From Desulfotalea sp. (lineage in GTDB: Bacteria; Desulfobacterota; Desulfobulbia; Desulfobulbales; Desulfocapsaceae), in NCBI GenBank assembly GCA_002733995.1, contig NVXR01000040.1, positions 1 to 45,427 on the forward strand: a stretch of DNA of 45,427 nucleotides. Direction: 5' to 3'. The translations under genes and the position numbers were made by a program. Shown here one piece after another: positions 1-9,018 of the stretch. Below the pieces are notes generated by a model that was not told where the DNA came from, made no database searches, and saw only the letters and a list, made by a program, of their open reading frames with translations. Every line of letters starts with the position of its first letter. The stretch's first letter is position 1.

Positions 1-99
1 ATTTCTCTCCTGTAAACTCTTCGACTAGTTTAATTTGTTGCTCAAAGGATTTGTTTGTCAACTCTTCGGTTTCTTTGAATAAAGCCCTACGAACATCTA
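1..99. repeat. 99-bp terminal direct repeat (copy 1)
   Basis: Bases 1-99 match 45329-45427 without a mismatch, and the tape measure reading frame passes through the join. An exact overlap of 99 bases is what a de Bruijn assembler with k=99 leaves on a circular or circularly permuted molecule. It is therefore read as proof of completeness, not as a biological terminal repeat. It lies inside a coding region. Confidence 0.95.
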
Positions 100-1552
100 A
101 ACTATTCTTTTCGTTTGCTATTACCCTCTCGTTAATTGTCTTGATTGTATCGAATGCATCAATAGCGAAATCTAATTCCCTTTCGAATCTATCCCTTTGG
201 TTTTCTCGTATTACTTTTTCTAAATCTAACTGCTCTAAACGTACAGAATTACCCGCTTCGATTAGTTTTATTTGAGCTTCTGATTTTTTATTCAGTAATT
301 CTAAGTTATTAGCGTCCTTTGGCCTGGCTTCTATTAACTGGTTGATTATATTTAATTCCTCTTTAGCTATTTTTTGGAGTATAGCGGCTCTTTGTAGTGA
401 TATTTTAGCGGCTTTTTGCGCTGCTTCTTCTATCTCATCGAATCCCCTGGTCGAATCTCCGGCTATGGCGTTTTGCTTTTCAAATTCACCTGTTAATTTA
501 GCTAGTGTAACGTTATAATTTCGGGTAGACTTCTCTAAGGCAATGGTTTGTTCTTCTGCGTTGGTTGCAGCGTCTACATTGGCGTTAATTTCCTCCGTGT
601 AACCTTCTGTTGATTTATTTAATTTATCTACACCGGTAGCAAAAGTTTCTAGAGTTTCTATACTATTATCCTGCTCAAAATGGAATGCGGCTAATGCTTT
701 AACTGACTGGAATAATCCTAAAGCAAAAGTAGCTATTCTGTTTTTGGTTGTATCCACTACAGCCCCGGTAGCTGCAGTTACTTTCCGTAAGTCTTCACTA
801 CCTTCTTCACTTGCCTCTAAAGCGCCCTTAACACCCTCAAAGGCGGCTCCTAACCCTATAGCCCCGCCCGCTAATCCTTTAATAGATTCTAAAGCTTTCC
901 CGAATGTGTCTGGGTACTCACCTACATTACGTTGGAATTGCCCGGCCGATGCATCAACATCTTTTAGCTCCTTATCTAATTTCTTTACTTCTCTTAATAA
1001 TTTACGGGTTGCTTTTGTAGTTTTACCCTCTGATATTACTAAATCTTTATACTCGTTTCTAAGTCTTGTTAATCGCTTTGATTGTTTAGCGTACGCCCTA
1101 TTGCTTTCCGCTATTTGTTTTTGATTCTTTTCTTCTATTTTGGATAAACGTTCCTTTTCTTTAGCTAATAAAATATCGGTTTTAATCCGTTGTTGCGCTA
1201 GTAATTCCTCTTCTTTGGTGGCTTTAACTTTTTGTTGTGCTAATAAAGTCTCTTCCCGGACTAGCTTTATTTTTTGTTGTTCTATTAATAACACCTCTTT
1301 AGCTGCCTTATTTTGAAGGGTTGTAGCGGCTGTTTGCTGCTTTACTAATGTGGTTGATTCACCTAGTAATTTATTAAGCGTTGCAATATCCTTAGAATCT
1401 TTAAGGTCTAAATTAGAGAATGCTTTTTTAACTACTTCCCCTGTTTCTTTAATCCTATCTATAAGTACATCGAAAGTATCAACTACATTTTGTGCTGATT
1501 CCTGAGCCTTGTCAAGGTTCTTTATGAGTGGTTTTGTTGATAAATCAGCCAT
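1..1552 (-). CDS. Tail tape measure protein, N-terminal part (continues at 45328)
   Basis: This part encodes residues 1 to about 517 of a protein that continues without a break across the window ends. Joined to 45328-44124 it has 2757 nt and 918 aa. It starts at ATG 1552 (MADLSTKPLIKNLDK), overlapping the previous gene by 8 bp. Long Lys/Glu/Gln-rich coiled coil fills roughly residues 60-190. A GQFQRNVGEYPDTF segment follows, a kind seen in tape measure proteins of Bacteroidota phages, then a Gly/Ala-rich hydrophobic stretch (GLAGGAIGLGAAFEG). Tape measure proteins fix tail length and line the tube, and the position after the tail tube and chaperone-like genes fits. At about 0.15 nm per residue the tail would be roughly 140 nm, which is an inference. 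Confidence 0.88.
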   Translation of the reverse strand, partial: MADLSTKPLIKNLDKAQESAQNVVDTFDVLIDRIKETGEVVKKAFSNLDLKDSKDIATLNKLLGESTTLVKQQTAATTLQNKAAKEVLLIEQQKIKLVREETLLAQQKVKATKEEELLAQQRIKTDILLAKEKERLSKIEEKNQKQIAESNRAYAKQSKRLTRLRNEYKDLVISEGKTTKATRKLLREVKKLDKELKDVDASAGQFQRNVGEYPDTFGKALESIKGLAGGAIGLGAAFEGVKGALEASEEGSEDLRKVTAATGAVVDTTKNRIATFALGLFQSVKALAAFHFEQDNSIETLETFATGVDKLNKSTEGYTEEINANVDAATNAEEQTIALEKSTRNYNVTLAKLTGEFEKQNAIAGDSTRGFDEIEEAAQKAAKISLQRAAILQKIAKEELNIINQLIEARPKDANNLELLNKKSEAQIKLIEAGNSVRLEQLDLEKVIRENQRDRFERELDFAIDAFDTIKTINERVIANEKNSLDVRRALFKETEELTNKSFEQQIKLVEEFTGEK

Positions 1553-2033
1553 TTTTAATATTGTTTTTTGCGCTGTTATATTGGTATACGCTCATTTCCT
1601 TTGGGTTAATTGGATAACCTAAGCACTTTGAAATAATACCAATCTCTTTATTATAATCAAACTCTTTATCTGTATCAAATATGGTTAGTTTACCTTTTTT
1701 AATTTCGATTTGAGTTAGTAGAAACTTATTCTTTGTTATTACATACTCCACTTCTAACATTCCTATATCCCGTTTCTGCTCTAATATATCAAGGGTTGTT
1801 GAATCTTGACCAAACTCTTCGTAATTCTCATTAATAAGTGAATGCCAAATGTTTACTGCAGTACTGGAATTATCTTGATCTACTTTGTCGGTAGGTTTAA
1901 ACGTGCTGTCTAACCTTAAGAATCCTAGATTGTTTTTATCCATAGCCTTGAACCAATTGTAAATAGGTAACTTGAATATACTTTCGTAATACTCTGGCTC
2001 CTTAACTGATTTTGAAAACAAACTTTTAAACAT
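1545..2033 (-). CDS. Tail assembly protein, second chaperone-like position (162 aa)
   Basis: A 162-aa protein lies directly before the tape measure gene and overlaps its start. No family was recognised by eye. It is mixed alpha/beta in character, with no signal or membrane segment. The start ATG overlaps the stop of the upstream gene as TAATG. A -1 slip at the heptamer just before that stop would also read into this frame. In siphoviruses this slot normally holds the second tail assembly chaperone (lambda gpT-like), often made only as a frameshift fusion. The role is inferred from position. Confidence 0.65.
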   Translation of the reverse strand: MFKSLFSKSVKEPEYYESIFKLPIYNWFKAMDKNNLGFLRLDSTFKPTDKVDQDNSSTAVNIWHSLINENYEEFGQDSTTLDILEQKRDIGMLEVEYVITKNKFLLTQIEIKKGKLTIFDTDKEFDYNKEIGIISKCLGYPINPKEMSVYQYNSAKNNIKNG

Positions 2034-2464
2034 TATTTTAAAATTATTTCAAGTACCTTTTGTTCAATTATATCTAAAGCCTTTTGATAATTACCTTCGT
2101 TCAATCCTTCGACCTTATCACCCCACCTTTCGAATAGGCTTCTCCCATTCTTATTCGGGTTAGATGTTATCTTGAAGTCTCCTGTACTTTCCGGTGTTAA
2201 TTTGAATGAATCGTAATACTTTCCGGTGTCACGTAACGTAATCTTATCCTTTGATTTCTCTGGGTGCAAAGCTAATGTAACCGAGCTATAACTCCCACCG
2301 ATAGCACTTAGCTTAATCCCTTCCGAATCTTCGCCTAAATCAAATAATTGAGCCTGTGTGTTTAACTCTAAAATAGCATCTTGGACCTGTGAGTCACGAA
2401 GGGCCATTACTAGTAAGTCACTAATACTAGCCTTTGCAAATCGTTGTATTTGTGCTATGGTCAT
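2033..2464 (-). CDS. Tail assembly protein, first chaperone-like position (143 aa)
   Basis: A 143-aa protein follows the tail tube region and precedes the tape measure pair. The middle (LRDTGKYYDSFKL, then RSLFERWGDKVEGL) resembles small virion morphogenesis proteins of Bacteroidota phages that I remember only as uncharacterised. It could be a tail completion protein or the first tail chaperone (gpG-like). The gene ends ATT TTA AAA TAA, carrying a TTTAAAA slippery heptamer in the correct phase. Its ATG directly follows the U-tract of a hairpin, which leaves no room for a normal ribosome site. Confidence 0.65.
   Translation of the reverse strand: MTIAQIQRFAKASISDLLVMALRDSQVQDAILELNTQAQLFDLGEDSEGIKLSAIGGSYSSVTLALHPEKSKDKITLRDTGKYYDSFKLTPESTGDFKITSNPNKNGRSLFERWGDKVEGLNEGNYQKALDIIEQKVLEIILK
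2036..2042 (-). other. Candidate -1 ribosomal frameshift heptamer TTTAAAA
   Basis: On the minus strand the codons read ATT TTA AAA TAA, so T TTA AAA matches the X XXY YYZ rule and sits directly before the stop. After a -1 slip the next codons are ATA ATG TTT AAA, which enters the downstream gene in frame. The fusion would have about 306 aa. No clear stimulatory hairpin was seen downstream. Confidence 0.5.
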
Positions 2465-2490
2465 AAAAAAGGGGGAATCTCACCCCCTCT
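2465..2490 (-). terminator. Hairpin terminator between tail tube and chaperone-like genes
   Basis: The minus strand reads AGGGGG, a 7-nt loop, CCCCC and then six T, so it has the form of a strong intrinsic terminator. The T-run ends against the ATG at 2464. It may lower transcription of the tail assembly genes relative to the abundant tube protein, or control translation by covering the start. Confidence 0.7.
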
Positions 2491-2493
2491 AAT

Positions 2494-2640
2494 TTATTTA
2501 CTTGATTTGTACGCCTTTTTCATAAGGTCGTATTGTCCTCTCATGTCATCCGGTGCAACCAATCCTTTTAAGTGTTTTTTAAATTCCACATAGGATTTAT
2601 CTCCGAAGTGCTGAACGCCTATAAAACATTTAAGCTCCAT
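2494..2640 (-). CDS. Small basic protein after the tail tube gene (48 aa)
   Basis: A 48-aa ORF runs from ATG 2640 (MELKCFIGVQHFGDKSYVEF) to TAA 2494 and starts 2 bases after the tube gene stop. It is Lys-rich with no membrane segment. Tight packing between the tube gene and a terminator supports it as a real gene. No family was recognised. A small tail assembly role is possible from position only. Confidence 0.6.
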   Translation of the reverse strand: MELKCFIGVQHFGDKSYVEFKKHLKGLVAPDDMRGQYDLMKKAYKSSK

Positions 2641-2642
2641 AA

Positions 2643-3605
2643 TTAAGGAGTTGTAAAGTCTACACTATCAATATCAAACCCTTGCAATGTAGCGTTTGCC
2701 GGTACACCGATGTAGTTTAACGTTAAAGTTGTGGCCGCTGTTAAAGTGAACACAAAATCCAATTGAGTACCATCGTTGTTTAAATCCGTAATAGTTGCGA
2801 TAGTTACCGGCGTAACCCCGTCTAATAATTCCCAATCAGCAACAACGTCAAGCCCTTGAATGTAACTTATAGAACCGAATGTACCAAAGCAATTAAATGT
2901 AACATTAGCGCTCATTGTGGTACTTGTGATAGATGGCGAACTTAATACGTTAGTAGTTCCATCTAATAGACCGTTAGCCTTTAGTAAATCAGTTTCAATT
3001 GAAGCCCCTGGAATAACCATAAATTTAGACTCATCAACCAAGTTAGAAAACTGGTAAGTAACTTTGATTCGTTGAACGGAATTACCTTCTACGGTTTCAA
3101 TGTCTCTAGCGTCTAATGTTCCTTCTTCAATTTTTAATGGGAACAACTCTGTTTTATCATCGTTAACCTCGCCACGTATAGCGTTATCAATAAACACCTC
3201 AAAGGTTCCAAAATCAGAACATCCAAAAGATAAAATCTTACTGGCTAAAGTAGAATCTTGATTTACAATATCACCCTCAAAGGTTCTTACACCGCTTTGA
3301 ACTCTTTCAACTCTTCCGCTGTTAAACTCTTCGGTTTTGGTATCTGTCATTCCCGGAGTAACATTCTCGTACTTATCCGGAGTAGGGAACCATCTTTTTG
3401 TTGGATCAGATTCGTTTAGCTTACCTAAAATATACGCTTCCGGCAATACACCGCCTACAAAATCAGTAGATAGAATGGAGTTTCTAGTTCCATCGCTCGC
3501 CATAATCGAGACAAAAAAGTCTTTTTTCTTTGTCTTTACGACAATGGGGCAACTCTTAACCCCTAAATTTTTGTGTGAACTATCACACTCGCAAAATGTA
3601 GCCAT
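2643..3605 (-). CDS. Major tail (tube) protein candidate with C-terminal Ig-like domain
   Basis: A 320-aa protein. The N-terminal 200 residues contain a Cys-rich start (CECDSSHKNLGVKSCP) and a beta-rich body. Residues 215-320 are Ser/Thr/Val-rich beta strands like the Ig-like domains often fused to tail tube proteins. It lies between the connector gene at 3617-4204 and the pre-tape-measure genes, which is the usual tube protein position. A terminator downstream of the next small gene fits high expression. The call rests on gene order and composition, since no decisive motif was seen. Confidence 0.6.
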   Translation of the reverse strand: MATFCECDSSHKNLGVKSCPIVVKTKKKDFFVSIMASDGTRNSILSTDFVGGVLPEAYILGKLNESDPTKRWFPTPDKYENVTPGMTDTKTEEFNSGRVERVQSGVRTFEGDIVNQDSTLASKILSFGCSDFGTFEVFIDNAIRGEVNDDKTELFPLKIEEGTLDARDIETVEGNSVQRIKVTYQFSNLVDESKFMVIPGASIETDLLKANGLLDGTTNVLSSPSITSTTMSANVTFNCFGTFGSISYIQGLDVVADWELLDGVTPVTIATITDLNNDGTQLDFVFTLTAATTLTLNYIGVPANATLQGFDIDSVDFTTP

Positions 3606-3616
3606 TTCTTTTTATT

Positions 3617-4204
3617 TTAAATAAATATATAATCATTGCCTGTGATAGGACTTTGGTACATACAATCATCGCAGCAATCAAATTGATAATTGACCGCTAT
3701 ATCAACACGGAAACAATGGAAAGGCTGCATATCATTCCATCTTATTTGTGTGATATCGAACTCAGAATAAACATTACTTAACTTAGTGACTAAACTGCTA
3801 ACCTTTCCATGTCCGGAATCGTTAATTGCTCTTATTACGTCACGGTGCACGTGTTCATCTGCTCTTTTATTATCTCCGTTTAAGCGGTTTAAATCAACTT
3901 GAAACACCATTGATATAGTGTTGTCCATTAAGTGACCACCATCATTAGCTGTTACAGTATCTTGACTATAAAAGAAGCTACTCGCCATTAGGTTGTCATT
4001 CAAATAAACCTCTTCATACTCACCGCTTCGAGCTTCGTTTTCACCGGTGTAAAACTCTGGAATAATACCTCCCTCGGCCTTTTCGATCTTATAAATCCGG
4101 TGATAGGCATTGTAATCAGTCCAGTTCAAAGCTGTACTAACCTGTCTTTGGATGTCATTAATAACGACATCAACGCCTACTGGATTTAATTTGAGATATA
4201 TCAT
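3617..4204 (-). CDS. Head-tail joining / tail terminator-like protein (195 aa)
   Basis: A 195-aa protein with N-terminal MIYLKLNPVGVDVVINDIQ and a C-terminal beta-rich half ending near FRVDIAVNYQFDCCDDC. The size and the slot just before the tail tube gene fit tail terminator or completion proteins, which cap the tail where it meets the neck. Its closely spaced cysteines (CCDDC) near the end are unusual and could bind metal. Function is inferred from order only. Confidence 0.5.
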   Translation of the reverse strand: MIYLKLNPVGVDVVINDIQRQVSTALNWTDYNAYHRIYKIEKAEGGIIPEFYTGENEARSGEYEEVYLNDNLMASSFFYSQDTVTANDGGHLMDNTISMVFQVDLNRLNGDNKRADEHVHRDVIRAINDSGHGKVSSLVTKLSNVYSEFDITQIRWNDMQPFHCFRVDIAVNYQFDCCDDCMYQSPITGNDYIFI

Positions 4205-4247
4205 TCCTTCAAAGGTAACTATTACTTTTTAAATTATGTTTTTACTA

Positions 4248-4592
4248 TTATTGATTTCTAAATTCGTCTGCTTCATCGCTGTTCAGTTGCTTGCTGTAAG
4301 TCGCTGCTACATCTCCGATTTGATCCTTTGTATGGCTCGGCATGATAGCGACCATATAACAGTCACCTATTAAATCACCGTCCCAACTAGCATTTTCTAT
4401 AAATGGAGTTAGACCGTAATCACTTTTATATTTATCAGTAGCTATCAAATCCTCCCACGTTCTAACCGTGTAGGTCGTTACATCTTCCTCGTCTGTTACT
4501 GCTATCCAAAAATCATTTTTGAATACGCTTGGTATGTCCGTTTGCAATTGCGCAAGGGTCATTACTAATATTGTGCTTGGTAAGTGGCTCAT
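4248..4592 (-). CDS. Small head-tail region protein (114 aa)
   Basis: An acidic 114-aa protein without signal or membrane segment, between the fibre-like gene group and the joining protein gene. ATG 4592 is used here. An internal start at MTLAQLQTD (about 4562) is a real alternative, since the first ten residues (MSHLPSTILV) look atypical. No family recognised; a neck component is possible from position. Confidence 0.5.
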   Translation of the reverse strand: MSHLPSTILVMTLAQLQTDIPSVFKNDFWIAVTDEEDVTTYTVRTWEDLIATDKYKSDYGLTPFIENASWDGDLIGDCYMVAIMPSHTKDQIGDVAATYSKQLNSDEADEFRNQ

Positions 4593-4612
4593 AATGTTAT
4601 TTATTTAAGTTA

Positions 4613-5902
4613 CTAAGGTACATCGTTCACAATGTCTCCCGCTGTCATATTGTTCATTGTGAAATCTAGTGTGGAAATATTATCCTGTATTGTTGGGAAC
4701 GTGTCACCATCTCCCATTTTCCAGTAATTGTCAGGTGCGGAAGATAACAGAGCTAAATCGTGAGATACACCACTATTATAAATAACCGATACATTTGCAG
4801 TTTCATCGCTGCTCCAAATAGCTACCTCATCAACGTTACAATTATTCCTTAAGTGATCCCCACCAAAAGCGGTTTCGCCTAACTTAAATACTTCGTCTTT
4901 AATTTCTCCCCCGAATCCGTTATTATCTTCATTGTTATTTGTTGTCTGGCTTACACCATCTAACCATATTTCAAACCTGTTATAATTATCGCTGTCAGTT
5001 GTGCCACCATCATAAGTTATAATAATATGTTTCCATGTTTGATCTGGGTAACTTGAATCAGTTGTAAGTAACTGTAAATTACCATTTTTAGAACCGTATA
5101 TAAATTCTATTCTCTCACTACTTCCGTTCCATTTAATCCATACACGCCCTTCGCTATTTTCGTTATTACCTCCAAAAGATAGTATCGTTTGATCCGAGTC
5201 ATTGGATGTACCTCCTTTGAACCATAAAGCTACCGACCAAGCATCAGTTGCTCCCGTTCCATTTGAGGCCCTGTAAAAAGGATTAGAGGTGTTTGCTGTC
5301 GCCTCTAGGAAATCATTATTGTTAAACTTTACCGACTTAGTATTATTATAAGGGGGTGACGCTACGTTAATCGTTAAAGTCTCAACATCGCTACCGTTAT
5401 AGTTAACGGCTGTCATGGTCGGGCTATATGGGCTTCCTGCTGCTGTTAAAGATGCCCCGCCTATTATCTTTCTAATATTACCTTCAACGTTTACAACTCC
5501 CGTAGGTAAATTACCCCATTCATAACCAACTCCTTTGGTTGCTATCATTTCATAATTGATAGTGTCGCCCTCTGTTATGTTAATAGTTGTTGAGCTAGTT
5601 ATAACAGGTAGCTCATTAGTTGCCGTTCCTGATACTTGGAATAAAGTATTTAAGTTGTTTACGGTTATAACCTCACTAGCTCCAATTGGGTCTAGTGCTA
5701 GGTCTACAAAGTCGGTGTACGGTATGTCTGTACATTCGTTAAAGTCAATCCCCGCAATTTCTTTAGGTAGATTTTTTAAATCAATTGTACCATCTCCGTT
5801 CCCTGTGGCCTGTATTTCGTTGTTAAACTTCATACCTATTTGAGTACCCGCTATTACTATGGCGTTGGCATCAACATCTCTATATACTACAATATCACTC
5901 AT
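4613..5902 (-). CDS. Fibre/adhesin with Ig-like and LamG (ConA-like) domains, 429 aa
   Basis: Residues 1-95 form an anchor-like N-terminus. Residues about 97-185 look like an Ig/cadherin-like repeat (INITEGDTINYEMIA, then VETLTINVA). Residues about 190-380 match the pattern of a LamG/concanavalin A-like glucanase fold: AWSVALWFKG, TWKHIIITYDGG, FEIWLDGV, VDEVAIWS. Such domains bind glycans, so the protein is probably displayed on the virion and contacts the host surface or other polysaccharide. It lies between capsid and tail tube genes, not in the tail-tip region, so it could be a head fibre. Confidence 0.75.
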   Translation of the reverse strand: MSDIVVYRDVDANAIVIAGTQIGMKFNNEIQATGNGDGTIDLKNLPKEIAGIDFNECTDIPYTDFVDLALDPIGASEVITVNNLNTLFQVSGTATNELPVITSSTTINITEGDTINYEMIATKGVGYEWGNLPTGVVNVEGNIRKIIGGASLTAAGSPYSPTMTAVNYNGSDVETLTINVASPPYNNTKSVKFNNNDFLEATANTSNPFYRASNGTGATDAWSVALWFKGGTSNDSDQTILSFGGNNENSEGRVWIKWNGSSERIEFIYGSKNGNLQLLTTDSSYPDQTWKHIIITYDGGTTDSDNYNRFEIWLDGVSQTTNNNEDNNGFGGEIKDEVFKLGETAFGGDHLRNNCNVDEVAIWSSDETANVSVIYNSGVSHDLALLSSAPDNYWKMGDGDTFPTIQDNISTLDFTMNNMTAGDIVNDVP

Positions 5903-5909
5903 GTTATTA

Positions 5910-7244
5910 TTATTTTACTGAGATATAAGACCCTGAATTAGTCAATGTTCCCGCTGATGATAATTTAATTTGAATCTGTACGGGCGAAGTTCTTACGATG
6001 TCCGCACCTATATAGAATGGTAAAAACTGATCTTGCTCGTAATCTTTACCGCTTCCATCGTCTAGCCTTCCAATAGTTATAGTAAAGCTAAACAACCCCG
6101 CTCCGAATACATACCTAATACTTAATAACGTATTGTTTATATCTGGATTAACTACAAACTGAGTACGTAATGCAAGTTCCGCACCGACCTTAAGATCGCT
6201 TAAATCCAAATATCCTGTTGATACGTCTATTAATTCAGTTACGGAATTAGGTTTGAAGTTGTAATTTGTACTACTACCCGCCCCATCATTTGGTAAATCT
6301 GTCCAAGTGTCTGCTAATACTGAAATAACCCCTGTTGCATCGTTGTAATCTATAAACCCTTTAGTGGAACCCGTATTATCAACTAGCCCAATAGTTACCA
6401 TTGCGCCATTACCAGAGAACGAAGAGGCTGTACTAACTGTAACATTGATAAGGAACCATGTTCCATTATCTACCGACTCACCCGCTGTAAATATAAAGTA
6501 ATTACTAAACTCCCCGTATTCCCTTGATGCTAATAAAGCCCCTTGGTTTATAATGCTAAGTAAGTCCGCAACATTAGTTCCCTGATCTGTTGTTTTTGAC
6601 GCTACTATTTGAGTAACTAACGATAGATTAGCATTATTCCCCCTTACCTTACCCGTTCCAGGGTCGGCCATTACTATACTAGTGTCGTATAACCATAACG
6701 GGCTATCACTAAACGTTTCAGAAGGAACCCAGTCTAATAATGTTTCATCCCATATTTTCCCCCCCGAACCTGTTACGGCTACTCTTGCGGGTTCAGATAA
6801 TGAAGCTAATAATACAGATGTTATTTGTATCTGTAATTGGTTCCCAAATTGAGCAGTACCCGCCAATAGGGTCACATCAACCTCCGCCCAATCTCCCATA
6901 TTGGCTGTTGCGGTTATCTCCCACCGTTGAAATTTACTTGCGTCTATTTTCTCTTGTAGGAATAAATGATCTCCAATTCCAATTGCCTCCTGAACAATCG
7001 CCTCTAAATCTAACCCATCTCTATTAGTGAATGAAATGTATAATTTTGTTGCATTGGTTTGATTAGCGTTATTCCATGTAACCTTGCCGTCATCTGGCGA
7101 GGTATCCATTGAAGTATCGGCTTCGTATCCAAAAGATAGAATACTAGTCCCGTCATTATCGTTAACAATGTCTTTGATTTCGTTAGCGTTTGCCGCTGAA
7201 AACTGATCACCTGTACTTTTATCGGTATATGTTATCTGTGCCAT
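5910..7244 (-). CDS. Virion fibre-like protein (444 aa)
   Basis: A 444-aa beta-rich, Thr/Ser/Asn-rich protein. The opening MAQITYTDKSTGDQFSAANA with following NEIKDIVND is an N-terminal type I associate with fibre and structural proteins of Bacteroidota phages. The C-terminal part has repeated hydrophobic strands typical of lectin-like or fibre folds. Its ATG overlaps the upstream stop (TAATG), so it is translationally coupled to the 590-aa adhesin. A receptor-binding or head-fibre role is inferred. Confidence 0.6.
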   Translation of the reverse strand: MAQITYTDKSTGDQFSAANANEIKDIVNDNDGTSILSFGYEADTSMDTSPDDGKVTWNNANQTNATKLYISFTNRDGLDLEAIVQEAIGIGDHLFLQEKIDASKFQRWEITATANMGDWAEVDVTLLAGTAQFGNQLQIQITSVLLASLSEPARVAVTGSGGKIWDETLLDWVPSETFSDSPLWLYDTSIVMADPGTGKVRGNNANLSLVTQIVASKTTDQGTNVADLLSIINQGALLASREYGEFSNYFIFTAGESVDNGTWFLINVTVSTASSFSGNGAMVTIGLVDNTGSTKGFIDYNDATGVISVLADTWTDLPNDGAGSSTNYNFKPNSVTELIDVSTGYLDLSDLKVGAELALRTQFVVNPDINNTLLSIRYVFGAGLFSFTITIGRLDDGSGKDYEQDQFLPFYIGADIVRTSPVQIQIKLSSAGTLTNSGSYISVK

Positions 7245-9016
7245 TATGGTAGTGTTAAAGGAAATGTGAACGGAAAGTTAATATTGCTTGGTGCTTGTGC
7301 TTTTGTAGTGTCGTAGTCGTTTACTGCGTTTAGTAAAGTGTTCTCTAAAGGTGAATGCCCTAATTGAGTTAAGTAGCCGTTAAACGATGTGCCTGTGGTT
7401 GCTGTATTACCGTATACCATTTTTGCAGTTGGTATTACTCCTGATAATCCTAATTGAGTCGCTACCCCATCTAAAGCGGGATCGGTTAATATGTCTCCAA
7501 TATATAAAGAACAAATACCACCCGAATCAATAACCGAATAGATAAAGTAAGCCGTGTTTAATAATGGTGTGAGTGCAGATGTTAAAGTAATCCCGTTAAA
7601 AGTAATTTCAAATTTACCCGTAGCCCCTAGTTGTAAATCCCAAACATCATCACCCGCTATTAATTGAGGTTCTAAAGATTTAAGACGTAGCCAAAGCATA
7701 TCTGTATTAGCTCCGTCACGATCTAAAATAGAAGTCTCTAAATGTTGGTCTTCTACTCCCGCGAAGTTGTAGCCGTTTGTTAATTCGAATCTTCGTATTG
7801 GTTCCCCTCTATTATCAAAGGTTAAATTATCCGGGTTTTCTGGTGACACGAATGTTATGGGTTTGCTTACATATGTAGCTCCTAGCCAATCATTACTAAG
7901 TCCGTAGGTTTGATCTGATATAACATAGTAAATTACTCCGGTAAAACCTAAAGAATTGTTTAATCTCGTGCCTATAACTTGGTCATCATTTAAGGTTGTA
8001 GCTGTAAATGCTGCTCCGCTACCAGTTGTTACTACTCCGTTTATTGTTAATATAAGTGTGGTAGAATTAACCACTGTAACAGATGCTATGTAATCCTTAT
8101 TTTCTAATACAATCCCGCTTTCTCTTGAGGATATAATCTGACCACTACTAGTATATAAATTTACATTTAAATTCCCACCGGTTGACCATATTGATAACCC
8201 TAAATCCTCTGAAATATTATACACTTCAAAAATAACATAAGACGTAGATACGTTATTAATATTGACTTTAACCTCGAACACCTCGCCCTCAATTGGGGTC
8301 GTGTTACCAATATGCATATTATTTGAACCGTTGAAATACCCGTTACTATTCCAACTACGCAAAGCTACCTGAGTATTTTCAGATATAGCCGTGTCAACTC
8401 CTGGAGTCCATGTGGTGCCGTTTAGCGTACCTAATAATACACCGTCATCCGATGTAATAAACCCGTCAATACTTTCTAGCTCTGAGAATATTCTTGTAGT
8501 CCCGTTATCATCTACCGTAATCTTCCTGATGCTACCAGTTACCGACCACTGCAAATCATCACTAACCTTTAAAAGCGTTCCAGTTCCTACCGTGCTTGTT
8601 AGAGTGATACCTGTTAAGTCAACAAAGGAAATAGCACTACCACCACCCGATGTTCCGTTAAGTTGGTTAGCTGTGTTTAATGGCTCTGTATTGTTGCTTG
8701 GTAGGAACAAATCAAAGCCCGGTGTTAACCCTCCACCATCTGAAATAAAGAAGAAAAACTCTTTTAATTCATCGTATAGAGTATCACCATCTGTAATAGA
8801 TACGATTGTGCCATCCTTTCGTACTACTTGATCTACTTTCTCATAAGAAAATATAGCCCGTATCTTTTCTACACTAATAGCGTTTGCCCCGTCTATTCTA
8901 TTTGATTTATTCCTATAAACCGACAAATCAGGCTGTAATGTATACGGAACATGAGTGCCTACCGTACTGGTAACCTCTACATTATCATTTCCTAACTTGG
9001 TTATAATTAACCCCAT
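7244..9016 (-). CDS. Large fibre/adhesin with duplicated N-terminal anchor domain (590 aa)
   Basis: Residues 1-90 (MGLIITKLGNDNVEVTST to DELKEFFFF) are clearly homologous to the entire 91-aa product of the next gene upstream. The rest is beta-rich, with lectin-like stretches near residues 225-380 and 400-570 (for example YFIYSVIDSGGICSLYIGD). The simplest model is an N-terminal capsid- or virion-binding module followed by glycan-binding domains. It is coupled by TAATG to the downstream fibre gene. The receptor target cannot be read from sequence. Confidence 0.65.
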   Translation of the reverse strand: MGLIITKLGNDNVEVTSTVGTHVPYTLQPDLSVYRNKSNRIDGANAISVEKIRAIFSYEKVDQVVRKDGTIVSITDGDTLYDELKEFFFFISDGGGLTPGFDLFLPSNNTEPLNTANQLNGTSGGGSAISFVDLTGITLTSTVGTGTLLKVSDDLQWSVTGSIRKITVDDNGTTRIFSELESIDGFITSDDGVLLGTLNGTTWTPGVDTAISENTQVALRSWNSNGYFNGSNNMHIGNTTPIEGEVFEVKVNINNVSTSYVIFEVYNISEDLGLSIWSTGGNLNVNLYTSSGQIISSRESGIVLENKDYIASVTVVNSTTLILTINGVVTTGSGAAFTATTLNDDQVIGTRLNNSLGFTGVIYYVISDQTYGLSNDWLGATYVSKPITFVSPENPDNLTFDNRGEPIRRFELTNGYNFAGVEDQHLETSILDRDGANTDMLWLRLKSLEPQLIAGDDVWDLQLGATGKFEITFNGITLTSALTPLLNTAYFIYSVIDSGGICSLYIGDILTDPALDGVATQLGLSGVIPTAKMVYGNTATTGTSFNGYLTQLGHSPLENTLLNAVNDYDTTKAQAPSNINFPFTFPLTLP

Positions 9017-9018
9017 TA

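Noticed and set aside
1..99. Physical direct terminal repeats as in T7-like phages
   Set aside because: The repeat is inside a coding region of one continuous gene and has the length of an assembly k-mer. Real terminal repeats usually lie outside such genes and are longer.
744..1124. Open frames on the plus strand, here and in many other places
   Set aside because: All lie opposite to well-supported minus-strand genes, have no start context and encode low-complexity Ser/Leu-rich products. No plus-strand gene could be supported anywhere.
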